A DNA stretch of 64,000 nucleotides from assembly GCF_030247195.1 (NCBI RefSeq), contig NC_080672.1, forward strand, positions 68,365,771 through 68,429,770, written 5' to 3'. Numbering within the stretch: the first letter of the stretch is position 1; each line of letters begins with the position of its first letter. Below, piece by piece: positions 43,541 to 55,440 of the stretch. Made by a program: the position numbers and the translations under genes. The stretch is from Topomyia yanbarensis (Eukaryota; Arthropoda; Insecta; Diptera; Culicidae). The notes under the pieces are model-generated. The model worked only from the letters and a program-made list of their open reading frames with translations, was not told the DNA's origin and made no database searches.

Positions 43541-44261
43541 ACCTCAACAATAGCTGAACAGATCTTAAGGGGGTCCTCTTATATAATTGTACAAAAAGTA
43601 CCAAATGTTTGATAATTTTTTTCGAAGAAGTAAAATGACTTAGACATTTGCGCTATTCTGCAAAATGTTTATTAGGACTTAATCTATACAATAAAAAATT
43701 TCGAGAGTAAAGCGTCAAAAATTGCGTCCAAAATGGCGGCTCCAGCTAAAGGTGTTTTGAAAACCGACCTCGTCTGCGGGTACGATACAGGTCACAATTC
43801 GCCGTCTACAAGCAGCAAACCAGAACGGTCTTAAAGATTACATTCAGTAGAGGCGCCTCAACCTAAAAAAACATGAAAAAATTCGATATAGAAACAAAAT
43901 GGCGGCCACTTGAAAATAAAGAACCGTTTTTTTTTGTATGATTTTTCCACTTTGGCCGGCTGTAAAAATCGTTAATGATCACAATATTTCGATTTTGTAG
44001 GTTACAGCGCCCGAGAATGTTGTCTTCTTTTAGGCGGGCAAAACCGAAAGTTGATTGGTTAAATAGATCAAAAACGAGAATGAAGGACAGAACCGAGAAG
44101 ATTCGAAAAATCTTGTTCCGTGAAAGCCGCCATTTCGAACGCCATTTTTGGTACCTTACACTCGAAACTTTTTATTTTATGGATGAAACATTAATAAACA
44201 TTTTGCAGAATAGCGCACATGTGAAAGTCATTTTACTTCTTCAAAAAAATTATTAAACATT

Positions 44262-44640
44262 AGTTTCTTTTGACATTAAAAATGTCTTACTCCACTATCT
44301 GGGGCTGGGTGTTATTCTAAATTTTGAAAATCTCCTATGTAACGAAACTATGTAAGGTTTGTACGGTTATAACTTCGCAATTAGTTGACGGATTTCAATC
44401 ATTTATACACCAATCGTTTCAGAAACACCTGACTTGAATATAATTGCCAATTAGATTGATGTACTATATAAGTATTCTGTTGAAAATCGGTTGAATTAGA
44501 ATTGAAAAATTTCACGAAAAAAGGGAAAATATGCATACACGAGGCGGCTATTCCGAGCAGAGCCATCAATACAGAGCATTTAAGAGGTCAATCAAACAAA
44601 AGTTATAAATATATGTGCTGAATTTCATTTTTGCCTTATC
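44262..44640 (+). repeat. Inverted copy of the promoter-like relic at 7,560-7,925
   Basis: Shared with the complement of 7,560-7,925: GACATTAAAAATGTCTTACT, CCACTATCTGGGGCT, GTAACGAAACTATGTAAGGT and, further on, TATAAATATATGTG against a TTTATGA box, with GCAGAGCCATCAA against TTGACGGCTGT. The last part resembles H4 upstream sequence in the histone arms (CGCAGAGCCGTCAA at 25,856). I infer that all three derive from one type of histone-associated upstream region. Confidence 0.55.
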
Positions 44641-45139
44641 ATTCGATACTTGATGGTCGACGAGTAGTGTACGGACGTACGTACCTAACGATTCCCACAA
44701 ACAAACGGCCAATAATTGCCGCTGTACTGTACGGAACAAACAGATTCTTGCGTGATTTGGGAAATAATCATAACAATTGTGTAGGAGATTCCGTAGAGGA
44801 TGTGATTACCGTAAATTTTGATAGAAACAATTTTGTAAAAGCATTAATTAGCCGTGCTTTGATTGGTGGTTTACTCGTTAGTACCGCCTTTTTGGCGATG
44901 AACCACATCTGAGATACGTAAAACGAATTGTCTGAGGGAAAATGTTTTCAGTTTGCATTTGATCATCGTTGAAATCACTTCGTTTACCGCCGGCGACCCG
45001 CTTCGTTAGTTCCTGGAAGGAACGCTCTCCGTTAGCAGCAACAAACAAAGGCGCTCTCAAAATTGCCTCCATCACTAGACGTGTACAAAAGTCGCATTGT
45101 TGTTGGCAAGGAAAAGGTGAAATAATATTAACAACAAAC

Positions 45140-45155
45140 GGTCCTTATTAGGACC
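45140..45155 (+). terminator. Histone-stem-loop-like hairpin
   Basis: GGTCCTTATTAGGACC has the same 16-nt geometry as a histone 3' stem-loop (6-bp stem, 4-nt loop), is preceded by ACAACAAAC and followed by ACAAAATC with purine-rich CAGAAGAATTACAAATGAAA after it. Loop TATT deviates from the usual TTTC/TTAC. No histone codons are recognisable upstream. Could be coincidence. Confidence 0.4.
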
Positions 45156-45507
45156 ACAAAATCGTTCTCAGAAGAATTACAAATGAAATTTCCATTTCGT
45201 GATTTGGCAAATAACTTCCCTCTTATCGGGTTAGTTATCTTCTATAATAATATCCGAAAAATGTGCGATAAAACAAATAAACTGACCAATTGGATGGAAG
45301 CAAGAAAATACCTACAAAAATTTGAATCAGAAAAGTGACATTGACGGAAAAATGCTTCGATCGTTTCTTTGGCAACTGAAGTTGCCGATTTGTTTTCCAC
45401 GAATAATATGGCTGGCTCACAAAAATGGTCGCATTTTTAATGTCATCGTGGTCGTGTATTGTACACAACCCTTTAATTTTTTTCCACAATTGTATAAGAG
45501 GATCCCC

Positions 45508-48500
45508 TTAAAAACATAAATGAATAAAATAGATTAAATTATTGAAATTGAAAAAATCAATATTGTATACAAATGGAACGAAATTATGGAAAGAAAAAAA
45601 TTACTAAAATGAAAAAAACTGAAAAACATGATTAAAACTGATAAAATGAATGTCATAAATAGAACAAATTAAAAAAAATAAACCAAAAATAAATGATATG
45701 AGTAAAAAGACAATAGTGAATAAAATTAACTAAATAAATTAAAACAAAGAAATTGTCTAAAATGGATAGAATAAAATGAATCAAATGTTAAAAGTGAATA
45801 AAATATTTTCTGATTCCTGATGCCTGGCTTACCAGTATCTGAAGAAGGTACTAAATAAAATTACAATAAACCTTTCTGTGTTTCCATTATATGTGTAAGC
45901 TTATTCGGCATACAGTCTGTAAAATATTGTGGGCAGATTTTTACCTTTTCTCCTACGTTTCGAAAATGTATTCTTCGCTTGCCCAGGGGTTGCGTCAAAC
46001 GATTGTTTACGAGTTATTGAAAACATGCTTGTTATTTTTCGTTTACTCACAATGTTTTCTGTATCTTTGTGACCTTTTTGTGAAATCATCGAAATTTTCT
46101 ATTTACTATTTAGTGTAATTGGAATTATATGAAAAAGTTGTTTGCGTTGTTAGCATTAGGCAACTATGTGACTTACTAACCAGTATTTTGAATTAAAATT
46201 ATAAATTAAAACTCATCCTAATTAAAAAGCTACACTATCACGTAGCTTTGGGAATTTATTGTGCTATAATAATTTTACCTTTTAATCGAGAGCCAACCCA
46301 ATTGCTTATTCGGATCCAAATAAACATGCAGGTTCAGAAGCTGGTAGGAGAGCCGGGAGCATGTCCGATCTCTTAAGCGCAATCATTTTTCTAAAATTCC
46401 ACAAAACTCCTACAATTGTAAATTATGTAAATAATCCTTGTTTAGATGGTTCTTTATGAGATATAAAATTTTTCAGTGCTTTCAAAAATTGGATTCATTA
46501 AAAATTTTTGATTGCCATGAAATAGAGAAACATGATATTTTTAAAGCGCTGCGGGTAAGACCGACACCCTTTTTTGTTTCTTTAAAAACGGTTTTATTTC
46601 TGTAACTTTCATAATTTTTATTTTCTACTAAAGTATGCTTTGGACAACTTTAATATTGCTTTAGGGAGCACAGTTTTTTATACACCAATTACTAAACGTG
46701 TTTCATTAAAAAGTTATGAAAAGTTTGCCAAGCAAAATATTTTTTTCAAAGAGCATTATCTTCGATTAGTGCACGTAACATCAAATACCGTGGCTAAATG
46801 AAACTTCATGCTTTGTTGTGTAGATCACCAAAAAATGGGAAATACGATTTTTTCTTCTATCTTACAATATTTATTCAAAAATAGTTTTATTTGTATAAAA
46901 AGTATATACAACTTTCGACCGAAAGAAGGTAGAAGAGGTTCAGTATATTAAGGCAAACTGTTCTCCTTCACAATATCTGAAAAAAATTCCAAAATTATCT
47001 CAATGTAATATCAAAACTGCAAAAATTATAGAAATAAAACCATTTCTTATGAAGGAACATTTTTTTGGTAAATCTCTGGTAAAAGTTTCAGTTTCTTCGA
47101 TAAAGTTTTTCAAAATCTGATTTTCATTAATTCCCTGGAAGACTCCGACCCATTAAAAAGTAAATTTTTTGATTTTAATAAATTTAGAACATCCCTGCTC
47201 CCTATATAAAATAATAGAAAAGTCTTCAAAATGCAAATTTTATCATTAAAACGAAATCTTTCATATTGTCTACCGTGAAAGTTATTTCAACATATAACCA
47301 AGGGTTAATTAATGAAATCTAAACTTTTAATATAACTTTTCCAGTTTCCATTTTTTTTCTAACATATTTAGATGTTTTTCATAATTTTTGAAAACGAACA
47401 TTTTCTTCTAACACATCAAAACTTTAGCTTCTTCTATTCAAAAGATACAGGTACCTACTTATAATATTAAAAATTGATTTTTTGAAATCAATTTTGTGAA
47501 ATTTAAAAAATTATCGTCTTAGCCATTTTTTGCTCAATTATACCTCGAATCATGATCTTATATGTAGTTGAAAAAGAATTATCTTTCTGTTTGTCATAGT
47601 GAGCGATATTGGTATGCCAAAGAACCTCATTTTCGAGGAAAACGTGCTCATAACATTTTAGCGATAATAGTTGAATATGTGGTGCTATGAAACAAATTAT
47701 TCGCCCTAAAACGATCTTAAAGATGTGTGAAGACTACCTTAGTTGTAAATTAATACTGCAATAGTTACATGAAAAAAAAACCGTTTTTCTAAGAAACACC
47801 CTAAGCCTTGATTACTAAAACATGTCAGTCGCGCACGGAGCATTATGGGTTCAACACTTACTTGAAGAAAAATATTCACAAAATCGTGAATAAAGTGCAA
47901 TGAATTCTGGAACAATCACATTTTTGCGTTACGAAAAAAGGACCACGAACAAAAATCATGTGTTTTAAAATTATGTTCGATTTCCCTTCAATAACGCCCG
48001 CATAGCATAGTTTTATTAATGGAAAGATTTGGTTCTGTTTTGTGAACTTCAATCACTGTTTCGGTCATTTCATTAGCAAGTAGATTTTCTGTACGTGAAT
48101 TAGTTCACAACTTCATGAATATTATTTTTAAAACCAAAAGTTGACTCATGCTGTTATTCATAGATTTAGTAACACTAGTTCACAAAATTCAAACATTCCG
48201 GATATTTTCTCGTGAACTAATTCACGAAACTTGGAATTTATTCATGAATCCATTCAATCCTCATGAACTAATTCATGTCTCCTATTATTTTATTCACGAT
48301 CCAATATTCGTTAACTTACCATTCGTGTCCGTCAAATAGTTCACAAAATCATTAAATATTATTCATGGAATCGAAAACTAATTGATTTCATAAATATGAT
48401 ATATTTTGCGTGCTTGTAATATTTTGAAGATATCCCTAATCATTTTCAATTTCATTCAGCATGGTAATCAAATTTCCATGCAAACTATTTTACTAAATTT

Positions 48501-48744
48501 GGAAAATTATTCGTGGAATCATTTTTGTTCCATGCACTTTTTCATGAAATGTCACCTTACCGTAACCGTCTTCGAGATTCAAAAGGACTCGAGAGTGTCT
48601 CTGATACTCGAACAACGCACATCACGCGATCCATCGTCGCTTTGACTGACGTGTTAGCTTATCCGGAATACCGTGATCGTTTGCCATTTCAACCTGATAT
48701 GGGCAGATATCCCAACTCGCTTGGTGTCTTCATAAACAATAGTT
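45508..48744. other. AT-rich, no gene seen
   Basis: 45,500-45,800 is low-complexity AAATAAAATGAAT-type sequence. 46,300-47,830 is AT-rich DNA without recognisable ends or frames. 47,870-48,370 holds repeated TTCATGAA and GTGAACTAATTCACGAA motifs in both orientations, giving many small hairpins. 48,560-48,740 may be the 5' part of the retrotransposon that follows (GLESVSDTRTTHITRSIVAL on plus), but I cannot confirm it. Confidence 0.45.
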
Positions 48745-50870
48745 AGAATAGCACACATTAATCTCCACCATAAACGTACAGCAACTATTAATTTATCTCG
48801 ACTTATACAGAAAGGTAAAGTTTCCATATCGTTGTTTCAAGAACCGTACTTTCCTGAAGGAAACTTCTATATGGGTCATTCCATGCGAAGTGATCAAGGC
48901 ACGTGTAATCGACCTTCACGGATTTCAACCAAATTTGGAGTAATTGTTCATCTGAGGTGAATATACAAAAACCCAATTTTTTGTGACAATTGAACCGCCC
49001 CTCGGGTCATGGGAGCACCCCCCGTTTTGGCAAATTGCCAAAACCCTTGATTTTCTTTTGATCATATCTCCGGTTCTATTTACTCTAGATTCAAACCGCA
49101 AGATGGCTTTTGAAGAAAATTGTTCAAGGAATCTAGAAAAAATATTAATTTTTGGCGGCAGTGCTGCCAACTATGCGATTTTTTCAGTTAAATATTAAAA
49201 GGTTATTTTTCTCTCAATACATATATTTTAATTTTGAAAATTCTAATGCCATCGTGTTCCTCAGACATTTTTAGATAAAAAACACTTATAATCTCAATAT
49301 AATTTGAACGAATCCTGAGATACACCGTTTTGAAGACAAAAAACCACAACTTCCCATATAAAATAGCAAGCGTACAACACTAAAAAACCAATTTGAGTAT
49401 TCTGAGTTCAAACATAATTTTTCGTGAAGTAGACAAGAAATGATGAAAAACTGCGTTTTTGGTTTGCTTCTAGCAGATCAGGGTCAATTTTTATGACCAT
49501 TTGAAGATTTTCTCAATTTTGGCCAATAAAAATGGATTTTTATATGAGAAAATGGGAGTTTTTCCCTTCAAAACGGTATATCTCAGGATGCGGTCATATT
49601 ATATTGAGATGATAAGTGTTTTTTTATGTAAAAAAATGTGAGGAACGCGATGGCATTAGAATTTTCAAAATTAAAATATATGTATTGAGGGAAAAATTAA
49701 CGGCAAAAATGATTTTTTTCTGACTCCTTGAACAATTTTCTTCAAAAGCCAACTTGCGGTTTGATTCTAGAGTAAATAGAACCGGAGATATGATCAAAAG
49801 AAAATCAAGGGTTTTGGCAATTTGCCAAAACGGGGGGTGCTCCCATGACTCGAGGAGTGGTTCAATTGACACAAAAATTTGGGTTTTTATATATTGACCC
49901 TAGATGAACAATTCCTCCAAATTTGGTTGAAATCCGTGAAGGTCGATTTCAAGTTTGCATCTTTTTTTGATCACTTCGCGTGGAATGACCCATATTGATG
50001 GGCCAGTCTGATCCACGTGATATGTCTCGTGCATGCATTTCTGCAAATAAGGCTATTGACGCATGTCTTTTTTCGGAGCTCTCAACTCGTGATATGTGTG
50101 CTGTCAAAAATACTCTGACTGTTGGTAACATAGACAAAAAGTATATACATACTGTTCGGCATATCTGTCGCATAAAGAGACATCACCTTCTAATGATTTC
50201 CAAAGTGTTGTATCATTGTAGCACAACTGGGCTTCCGCAGCTCAGATATCAATTTGAGAGGCTCTGAACTGATGGAGTACATAAGTAGTGCAAATCTCCA
50301 TATTCTTAATGTAGGAAACCGATCAGCTTTTGCGAGGTCTGGGAGAGAGGAGGTGTTAGACATAACACTTTTGCTATGAAAGAGTTTCGCATGAGCTGGG
50401 AAATTGGCAAGTTTCAAATGAAACTGAACCTTCCCTATCAGATAATCAAATATATTTTTCGATAATCTTGATGTCTCGTCGAACAACAGTTCTTTTTGTA
50501 AAACCGTGTCCAGCGATTTTTAAAAACCCTCTTACACTTTTCGACACAATACTGTGGTATGCTGATCAGGGCTTTAACCGGCCGCCACACACTCATGTGG
50601 CTGCTATTCAGCGCGCTGAGTCGTTTTCATGTGATCTTTGGGAATTTGACTACGGAACCTTACATCATCTGATATGTAACTGCCGAGAAGCATCACTATT
50701 GCGATTTAGAGTATTCGGTTGTCCTTACATTGTTGAATCTGTGTTTGAGCGACTGAAAAATGCTACAGTTTTTAGCCCCTTGCTGTAAAGAGCTCAACGC
50801 TTTCTCGCAGACGATTTTAACAAATTATGAGTCTAGCTTACCTACAGATGCGAAGACACAACAAGGCACA
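48745..50870 (+). pseudogene. LOA/R1-like retrotransposon: endonuclease and C-terminal tail
   Basis: The plus strand opens an AP endonuclease as RIAHINLHHKRTATINLSRL and SLFQEPYFPEGNFY up to 48,870. A palindromic MITE interrupts it, and it resumes with DPRDMSRACISANKAIDACL and SELSTRDMCAV. After a frameshift it gives SELMEYISSANLHILNVGNR and SGREEVLDITLL, then HELGNWQVSNET at the domain end (about 50,490). The reverse transcriptase is deleted. The remaining 3' part encodes SFSCDLWEFDYGTLHHLICN and CREASLLRFRVFGCPYI, like the Cys-His C-terminus of such elements, ending at a stop near 50,788. About 2 kb of ORF2 is thus missing. Confidence 0.85.
48872..49992. mobile_element. Palindromic 1.1-kb MITE in the endonuclease
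   Basis: Inverted ends TGGGTCATTCCATGCGAAGT and its near-complement (one mismatch, CGCGTGG) open arms of about 400 bp that are similar throughout (ACCCTTGATTTTCTTTTGAT and TCATATCTCCGGTTCTATTT are shared in inverted order). TA flanks both ends (48,870-48,871 and 49,993-49,994), compatible with a Tc1/mariner-type MITE, although the T/A-rich border leaves the exact duplication ambiguous. A GGCAGTGCTGCCAACTATGC palindrome in the left arm has no right partner. No coding capacity. Confidence 0.85.
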
Positions 50871-53256
50871 AACTCCTAACTACACTCGGGGAACGTACCA
50901 TTGGAGTGACTATTGGCTATTGATGCTCCCACTTATGAATATATAAACGTAATAAAAGAATAATTTGACAATCATGGATTGCAAAACTTTCCATCGAGTT
51001 TCTTTATATTACTCTGATTTTACCCCTGATTTAGGATTCAGCTCACATTTCTTCCTTTTCTTCCCATCATCTTTGACAACGAACGTCAATAGAGAGTCTA
51101 CAAATCCCCGTTCTAAGAGTAACTCAATTTTGCCAGCCTCCTGAAATATTCCAACCTATCCTCGTCGGTAAATTTATTCCTCCACTTTTTATTAATATAA
51201 GTCAATTTGCCTATTTTACTTCACCGCGTTCGGCGCTTCTCGATTCACATCACTGACTACGGGATAATCTCGGATCGGAAGCTTAAGGACGATGCCGCCG
51301 CCATCACCACCACCACCACCAATGCCGTTACAATGCCTGACTGGAGGATAAAACAAATTTGAGTTTTCGCTGAAAGAATGCCTCTCTGCTCGGTTTGCTA
51401 GCTGTTGAAGTTTACCGAGCAGGCCCGTTAGGCAGAACTGATGTGACGCAGGGCCTTAATCTTCACTGAGCCGATTTACGGGACGGGATTACATCATTCC
51501 ACTTTACCTACAGGCATATGCTGCCACCTTTCCGATATCGGCGATGAGTAAGAATCCTTTTCTGGAATCGAACAACCGCCGTCCCGACCCTTCGTCGTTG
51601 GAAACCAGGGGCCTCATTTCAACCCAACCTAAATCCAATATGTATTTGATGGAAGAGCGACACGATAAATTAATATTGATGATGGTGCAATTTACATGAC
51701 AGTCGGTTGTTTTGCATAAAAATAGTAACGGATAGGATATGCGGGCGGAGTGTTCGTTTGGACTGAAAAGTTTACATCTAGGTCACGGCTGGTTGGCATA
51801 TTTTAAAAACATGGTGTCGAGTGTTTGGGATTTATTGCTTCAAAACGAGAAAAGGAATATCACAGGGAAGATTTTTTCCAGCAAGTTATGCAGAATATTT
51901 GATGTTTTAGTGTAAAAACAAGTAATGTTCTTTTTTTGTATTCGACGCCGTCGCGTCGGTTGTCATATACTGAAAAAAACTAAGCGTTTATCATAAATTA
52001 CCAAAGAATATTTCATCGGTTTTTCTCAACTACATAAAGTTTTTTTTTTCTAAAATTTAAAACGAGCAAGGATTAACACAGGAAAGATTATTCCGAACAG
52101 TTTCCAACAGGTAGAGCAGTTTAGTTTTGTTACAGTTCTAAAATTCGTTGATTCTTATTGTATTGAACTTGTCATTAGCCGCAAAGTAGTGTGTAGTAAT
52201 GCATTATTTTCGTATAATTGTGCCATACACAGGTCCCATCAGCAGAGGCAACTACCTCCGGGCCCGTGTCTTTTTGGGGGTCCGTAATTTTACCTGAAAA
52301 TATAACTAAATGGATGGAAAAAAGATTTTCAGATAATCAGAGTAGAATAGTTTTCCAGATTTGATGCATAAGTAAATGTCGTTGATAAATATGAGAAAAA
52401 CAACTGGCCTCAGGTGGCTTCCTTGAGAAGCATCGGTTAGCGTTTCAAATACGCTTAAGCGCGTGATGCCAATTTTAACAAGAGCGGATCGTTCGGCGAG
52501 GTAAGATTGCTGTCATCTGGAGGAGATCCAAGTTGCTCCGGTTTCATAACAGCAATGTTGACGGTCATCTTGTCCAATGCTTTCGCGGAATAAAAAGATA
52601 TTGTATCTACAGATTTTCGACAGCTGAAACTAGAAAACTTGTGTACGTAGTCTTGAAGAGGCCGACAGTTTTTTTAGAAATCCGTCCCCTCATTCGTCAA
52701 TTATGCTGGAAGATGCAGCGTACATCGCTTTGTAGATAAACTTTTCCAGAAAATTATCTTATAACATATTGGTGTTCATTCGTCTTAAATTATTATATAA
52801 TGAAAGGGGGTTTACTAAAACCAGCCTCAAAAAATATTTAAATTTACTAACTTAAAATTTTGAACCCTTATTGAGGGTATCAAACGTTTATTTTGATGAT
52901 TTTATTTTGTTAAAATAAAAGATTTTGAGGTAATGATCTACTTCGCAAGGTCAAAGAAATCACGAATTTAGTACTTGATTTGATAGGTAAACTATCAAGG
53001 CATATACTACAAAAATTCAGAATCCAATTCAAAGTATTTCCGAAGCCCAGGGTAATGGAGCGCAAACATGCATGCACACGTTTGGATGAACATTGTGATG
53101 GGAATGCCAATCGTTTGTGCAACCAGGTGTCCATGTCTTCTCTTCTTTTCCATTATAAGATTGTTTGAATTAGATTTAACCAAATCAACTCTTCTCATCT
53201 GAATTGAATTTTCTTCTAAATGGAAATAAATCTTTGATTAAAATGGTTGTTTTTGT
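50871..53256. other. Non-coding; GC-richer patch and CAC repeat
   Basis: 51,200-51,620 is GC-richer, with a short (CAC)n run (CCATCACCACCACCACCACC) and no convincing frame. The rest, including 52,250-52,290 (CTACCTCCGGGCCCGTGTCT), has no genes I recognise. Frames at 52,533 and 52,910-53,198 are short and overlapping on both strands. Confidence 0.4.
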
Positions 53257-53661
53257 TTGTATTTTCGTAAAATGAATATTTCCCGAAAAATACATTGTGT
53301 CGAGACAGACTTTTCGAAACGTCCCCTAAACATTCGCAAGTTGGTGGAAAAATTATCAATAGAGCAAATTGAGCGTAAGAGGGCAGATGTTTACAGCCTA
53401 CAATTTCATCATGTCAGACATAGCATACTGATAATGTTCCCAGACCATTACCACAGTAGAATGGTTTGTTGCATAACCAATATGTATCACCTCGTCGAAT
53501 GTGAAAACGCAATATATAGGATCATAGTTGGAACCTGTGTACATTTTTCGCGACATGTCAAGCCACCCGCACATTCACGCTCTGCTGAAAATGTCTCATG
53601 TCTCAAACATGTTAGCTTCCAAGCCTCGATGGTTGGTCTCGTGACATGTCATGGAATTTAA
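53257..53661 (+). other. Unrecognised 134-codon frame
   Basis: The first ~60 residues (NISRKIHCVETDFSKRPLNI, RKLVEKLSIEQIERKRADVY and LQFHHVRHSILIM) have the style of the N-terminal part of insect retrotransposon ORF1/gag proteins, which carry a small RNA-binding fold, but I cannot name the family. The second half crosses into a stretch of ACATGTCA motifs and is likely non-coding. No partner frames are nearby. Confidence 0.25.
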
Positions 53662-54035
53662 ATGCGTCATTGGTCTTGAGACTGGTCATGAGGATAATTT
53701 ACCTGTCGCACGTAAGGCGATACCAGTCACAAAGTTTACGAACCTGTACAAAGATGAACATTTTGTTATGGTTTGCTAGTTTGACCTGTATCTTATTCTT
53801 GATCGTTTAAGTACCGTGCAGTGGCATATAAACGGAATGGTAGACGCTATATAAATTATTTTGAACTTTTTTCAACTTTTTGATAATAAATGTTGCGAGT
53901 TACGAGGAGTAGAAAATCAATAGTTTTAGACATTTTAAACGCACACTGGGAAATGCGCCAAATCGAAATTTTTTTACAGATAAATATTATATATTCCTTG
54001 TTTGGACGTGAGTCTTTGTTTTTTTCCTTTCTTAA

Positions 54036-54615
54036 GGATTTTTTTATGAACGTGTCCACTGGAAAACAGACAGAGAAAGAATGACTGGAACGGTGAGAAT
54101 GAAGAAACGGTAAAAATTCATCTTTATTGGAAACACTGAGAAAAGATATGTCCTCAAGCAGGAATCCATAGCTCTTTCACTGCCAACTGTCTGGTGGCGA
54201 CTGAGTTAGGAAATGGGGGCAAACAGTGATAATAAATATCTCAAGCCTAGAGCGCAGTCCACTGGACCTAAAAATAGATAATGAAAGAGATTTGGCCCGA
54301 TCGGTGAGAGGGAGAGGTGACGATCTGCTTATAGGAGACATTGGGGGTCGATGGGTCAATTAGGCGGTATTGGAGGCTGCAGCGGTGATCACAAAAGTTG
54401 TTAGGAACATGTGATGGCATCATCTCAGTTCCTCGATGGCGGAGTGGTTAACGCACCCAACTAGAGACAGGGAGATCGCAGGTTCGATTCCTGCTTGAGG
54501 ACATATATTTCTCAGTGTTTCCAATAAAGGTGAATTTTCACCGTTTCTTCATTCTCAACGTTCCGGTCATTCTTTCTCTGTCTGTTTTCCAGTGGACACG
54601 TTCATAAAAAAATCC
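54036..54615. mobile_element. Head-to-head SINE pair forming a 130-bp inverted repeat
   Basis: Arms 54,036-54,166 and 54,486-54,615 are near-identical inverted repeats beginning GGATTTTTTTATGAACGTGT on the left and ending in its complement. Each arm runs outward from the T-arm and acceptor end of a tRNA-like head (GATTCCTGCTTGAGGACAT) through ATTTCTCAGTGTTTCCAATA to an A-rich 3' end. Only the right copy keeps the full tRNA head; the left is cut at its B box. The intervening 54,167-54,429 is unrelated. Two SINE insertions facing each other, or one copied by template switching, would explain this. Confidence 0.75.
54430..54501 (+). tRNA. tRNA-Ser(AGA)-like sequence, probably SINE head
   Basis: A 7-bp acceptor stem (TCCTCGA with TTGAGGA, including one G-T pair), D arm GCGGAGTGGTTAACGC, anticodon region ACTAGAGA with AGA in the serine position, and a perfect T arm GCAGG-TTCGATT-CCTGC are present. 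A and B boxes are intact. The anticodon stem has two mismatches and the long serine variable arm is missing, and the sequence continues straight into a SINE body. I therefore take it as a SINE promoter and not a working tRNA gene. Confidence 0.5.
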
Positions 54616-55440
54616 ATAAGATAAATATTGTTTGTTATTGCGAGTTACAAGGAGTTGAAAATCAATAGTTTTATACATTTTAAACGCACACTGGGAAATA
54701 AATGCGTCAAAATCGAAAAATTTTCAACTTTTCACAGATAAATATTGTTTGTTATTGCGAGTTACGAGGAGTTGAAAATTAATAGTTTTAGACATTTTAA
54801 ACGCACACTGGGAAGTAAATGCGTCAAAATGGAAAAAAATCAACTTTCACACAAAATTTTTATTTGTTATTGCTAGTTACGTGAAGTTGAAAAACGATAG
54901 TTTTGGACTTTTTAGACACACATTAGTAAGTAAATGGAAAATTTTTCAATTTTTCGCTAATAATTTGTTTTTTGTTTTTCGAGTTATGTACTAATATATG
55001 AAAATCACTAGTTTTGAACATTTTAAACGCACATGGGGAAGTAAATGCGTCAAAATCGCTAAACTCACAACTTTTAACAGATAGACACAGAGATTTGGAC
55101 TTGAAAATCAAAAGCTTTGAACATTTGAAATGCACAATGGGAAGTAATTTCGACAAAATGGAAATTTAAAAATGCGTTTAAAATTAGAGGTGTGCCCAGC
55201 CTGAAATCGGCGGCGCGTCGCACACCAATATTTAAAATGCCTAAAACTATTGATTTTCAACACCTCGTAACTCGCAATGACAAACAATATTTATCTGTGA
55301 AAAGTAGAAAAAATTTCGATTTTGACGCATTTACTCTTCAGTGAGCGTCTAAAATGTCTAAAACTATTGATTTTCAACACCTCTAAACCGCAATAACAAA
55401 CAATATTTATTTGTGAAATGTTGAAAGAAATACAATTATC

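Larger units (their letters stand above)
43569..45507. mobile_element. TTAA-flanked 1.9-kb element with internal palindrome
   Basis: Ends GGGGGTCCTCTTATATAATT and the complement of GGGGATCCTCTTATACAATT match at 18 of 20 positions and are flanked by TTAA at 43,565-43,568 and 45,508-45,511, as for piggyBac or Kolobok elements; G-rich ends favour Kolobok-like. Inside, 43,600-43,745 and 44,125-44,262 are inverted repeats (AAGAAGTAAAATGACTT and GCGCTATTCTGCAAAATGTT). The right half has a histone-promoter-like block and a stem-loop. No transposase is visible. The 93-codon frames at 43,975 and 44,631 are unrecognised. Confidence 0.78.
53880..55440. repeat. ~110-bp tandem array with an internal direction change
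   Basis: Units contain TTGTTATTGCGAGTTACGAG, GTTGAAAATCAATAGTTTTA and ACATTTTAAACGCACACTGG. Forward copies have their GAGTTAC motif near 53,897, 54,651, 54,768, 54,877 and 54,980; two further copies at 55,225-55,330 and 55,340-55,430 run in reverse (CAACACCTCGTAACTCGCAA). A SINE pair at 54,036-54,615 separates the first unit from the rest. Units diverge by roughly 10-25%. Confidence 0.88.

Noticed and set aside
44631..44912. Histone gene between the TATA-like box and the hairpin at 45,140
   Set aside because: I could not align the translated sequence in any frame to H1, H2A, H2B, H3 or H4.
48983..49872. Mirrored frames of 71 and 82 codons with shared peptide text
   Set aside because: Both are translations of the two arms of a palindromic MITE and not a conserved protein.
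53257..53661. Retrotransposon gag gene
   Set aside because: The first half has the style of an ORF1 protein, but I could not match a family and no polymerase frame is close; left as unrecognised.
54430..54501. Functional tRNA-Ser gene
   Set aside because: Mismatched anticodon stem, no long variable arm, and continuity with a SINE body; kept only as tRNA-like.
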